The translations under genes were made by a program, and so were the position numbers. From assembly GCF_030209835.1 (NCBI RefSeq), contig NZ_JARVRF010000033.1:1-40034 (forward strand): DNA of 40,034 bases. The letters are read 5' to 3'. Source of the stretch: Arthrobacter sp. efr-133-R2A-120 (GTDB lineage Bacteria > Actinomycetota > Actinomycetes > Actinomycetales > Micrococcaceae). The number at the start of each line of letters is the position of its first letter. The first letter of the stretch is position 1. Of the stretch, positions 39,963-40,034 are shown piece by piece. The notes beneath the pieces are model-generated. The model was not told where the DNA came from, did no database searches, and saw only the letters and a program-made list of their open reading frames with translations.

Positions 39963-40034
39963 TTAGGCGGCCCGCAGTTTGGCGGGTTGGGCGTATTTAA
40001 GCGCCTTTGCATGGTGTCGGAGCTTGCGTCGGTG
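39963..40034 (-). CDS. Possible 3' end of a leftward gene entering from the right edge
   Basis: Reading leftward from the edge, a frame of 23 codons (HRRKLRHHAKALKYAQPAKLRAA) is open and closes with TAA at 39963-39965. It is very basic and convergent with the kinase gene. It is too short to assign; it may be chance or the tail of a basic nucleic-acid-binding protein. Confidence 0.35.
   Translation of the reverse strand, partial: HRRKLRHHAKALKYAQPAKLRAA

Overview
The window is high-GC actinobacterial DNA. Gene content and order (a flgN-flgK-flgL-fliW operon divergent from fliC-fliD-fliS, then flgB-flgC-fliE-fliF-fliG-fliH-fliI-fliJ, a C40 peptidase, fliK, flgD and flgE), together with NCS1, APC and C-N hydrolase catabolic genes, suggest Arthrobacter or a close relative in the Micrococcaceae. 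That placement is inference from gene order and protein style. No rRNA, tRNA, IS element or CRISPR array was recognised.

Layout. 1-3190: the possible start of a gene leaving the left edge, a secreted AMIN-like protein, and an APC amino-acid permease behind a promoter that overlaps a perfect palindromic operator. 3194-19700: a flagellar locus. Three promoters of the FliA/WhiG type (TAAC-N15-CCGAT core) drive flgN-flgK-flgL-fliW leftward, fliC-fliD-fliS-small gene rightward, and the long flgB-to-flgE operon, whose genes overlap by 1-11 nt from flgB to fliK. The locus stops at a strong terminator after flgE. The export gate, stator, switch (fliM/fliN), flgG and csrA genes are not in the window.

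19717-24828: a 5'-truncated sedolisin-type protease, then a TetR regulator divergent from a dehydrogenase, an internally deleted MFS transporter, a cupin and an aldo/keto reductase; four TTAGTACA boxes lie between regulator and operon. 24919-26493: a Tat-exported arylsulfotransferase-like protein. 26524-31164: a leftward operon of two C-N hydrolases, an APC permease and an NCS1 permease, divergent from a GntR-type regulator with a palindrome in the gap. 32143-34858: a second NCS1 permease and an IclR regulator that share a nearly identical 16-bp operator, separated by an array of short repeats with a 32-nt period; the same repeat occurs beside fliW 30 kb away.

34908-40034: a conserved coiled-coil protein, an alpha/beta hydrolase, and a rightward operon of PAP2 phosphatase, DedA membrane protein, OmpR-type response regulator and histidine kinase. 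The operon is preceded by a PmrA-box-like direct repeat (CTTAAG-N5-CTTAAG). The most notable signals are this putative undecaprenyl-phosphate or envelope two-component circuit, the 32-nt-period intergenic repeat, the three matched flagellar promoters, and the NlpC/P60 enzyme placed inside the flagellar operon.
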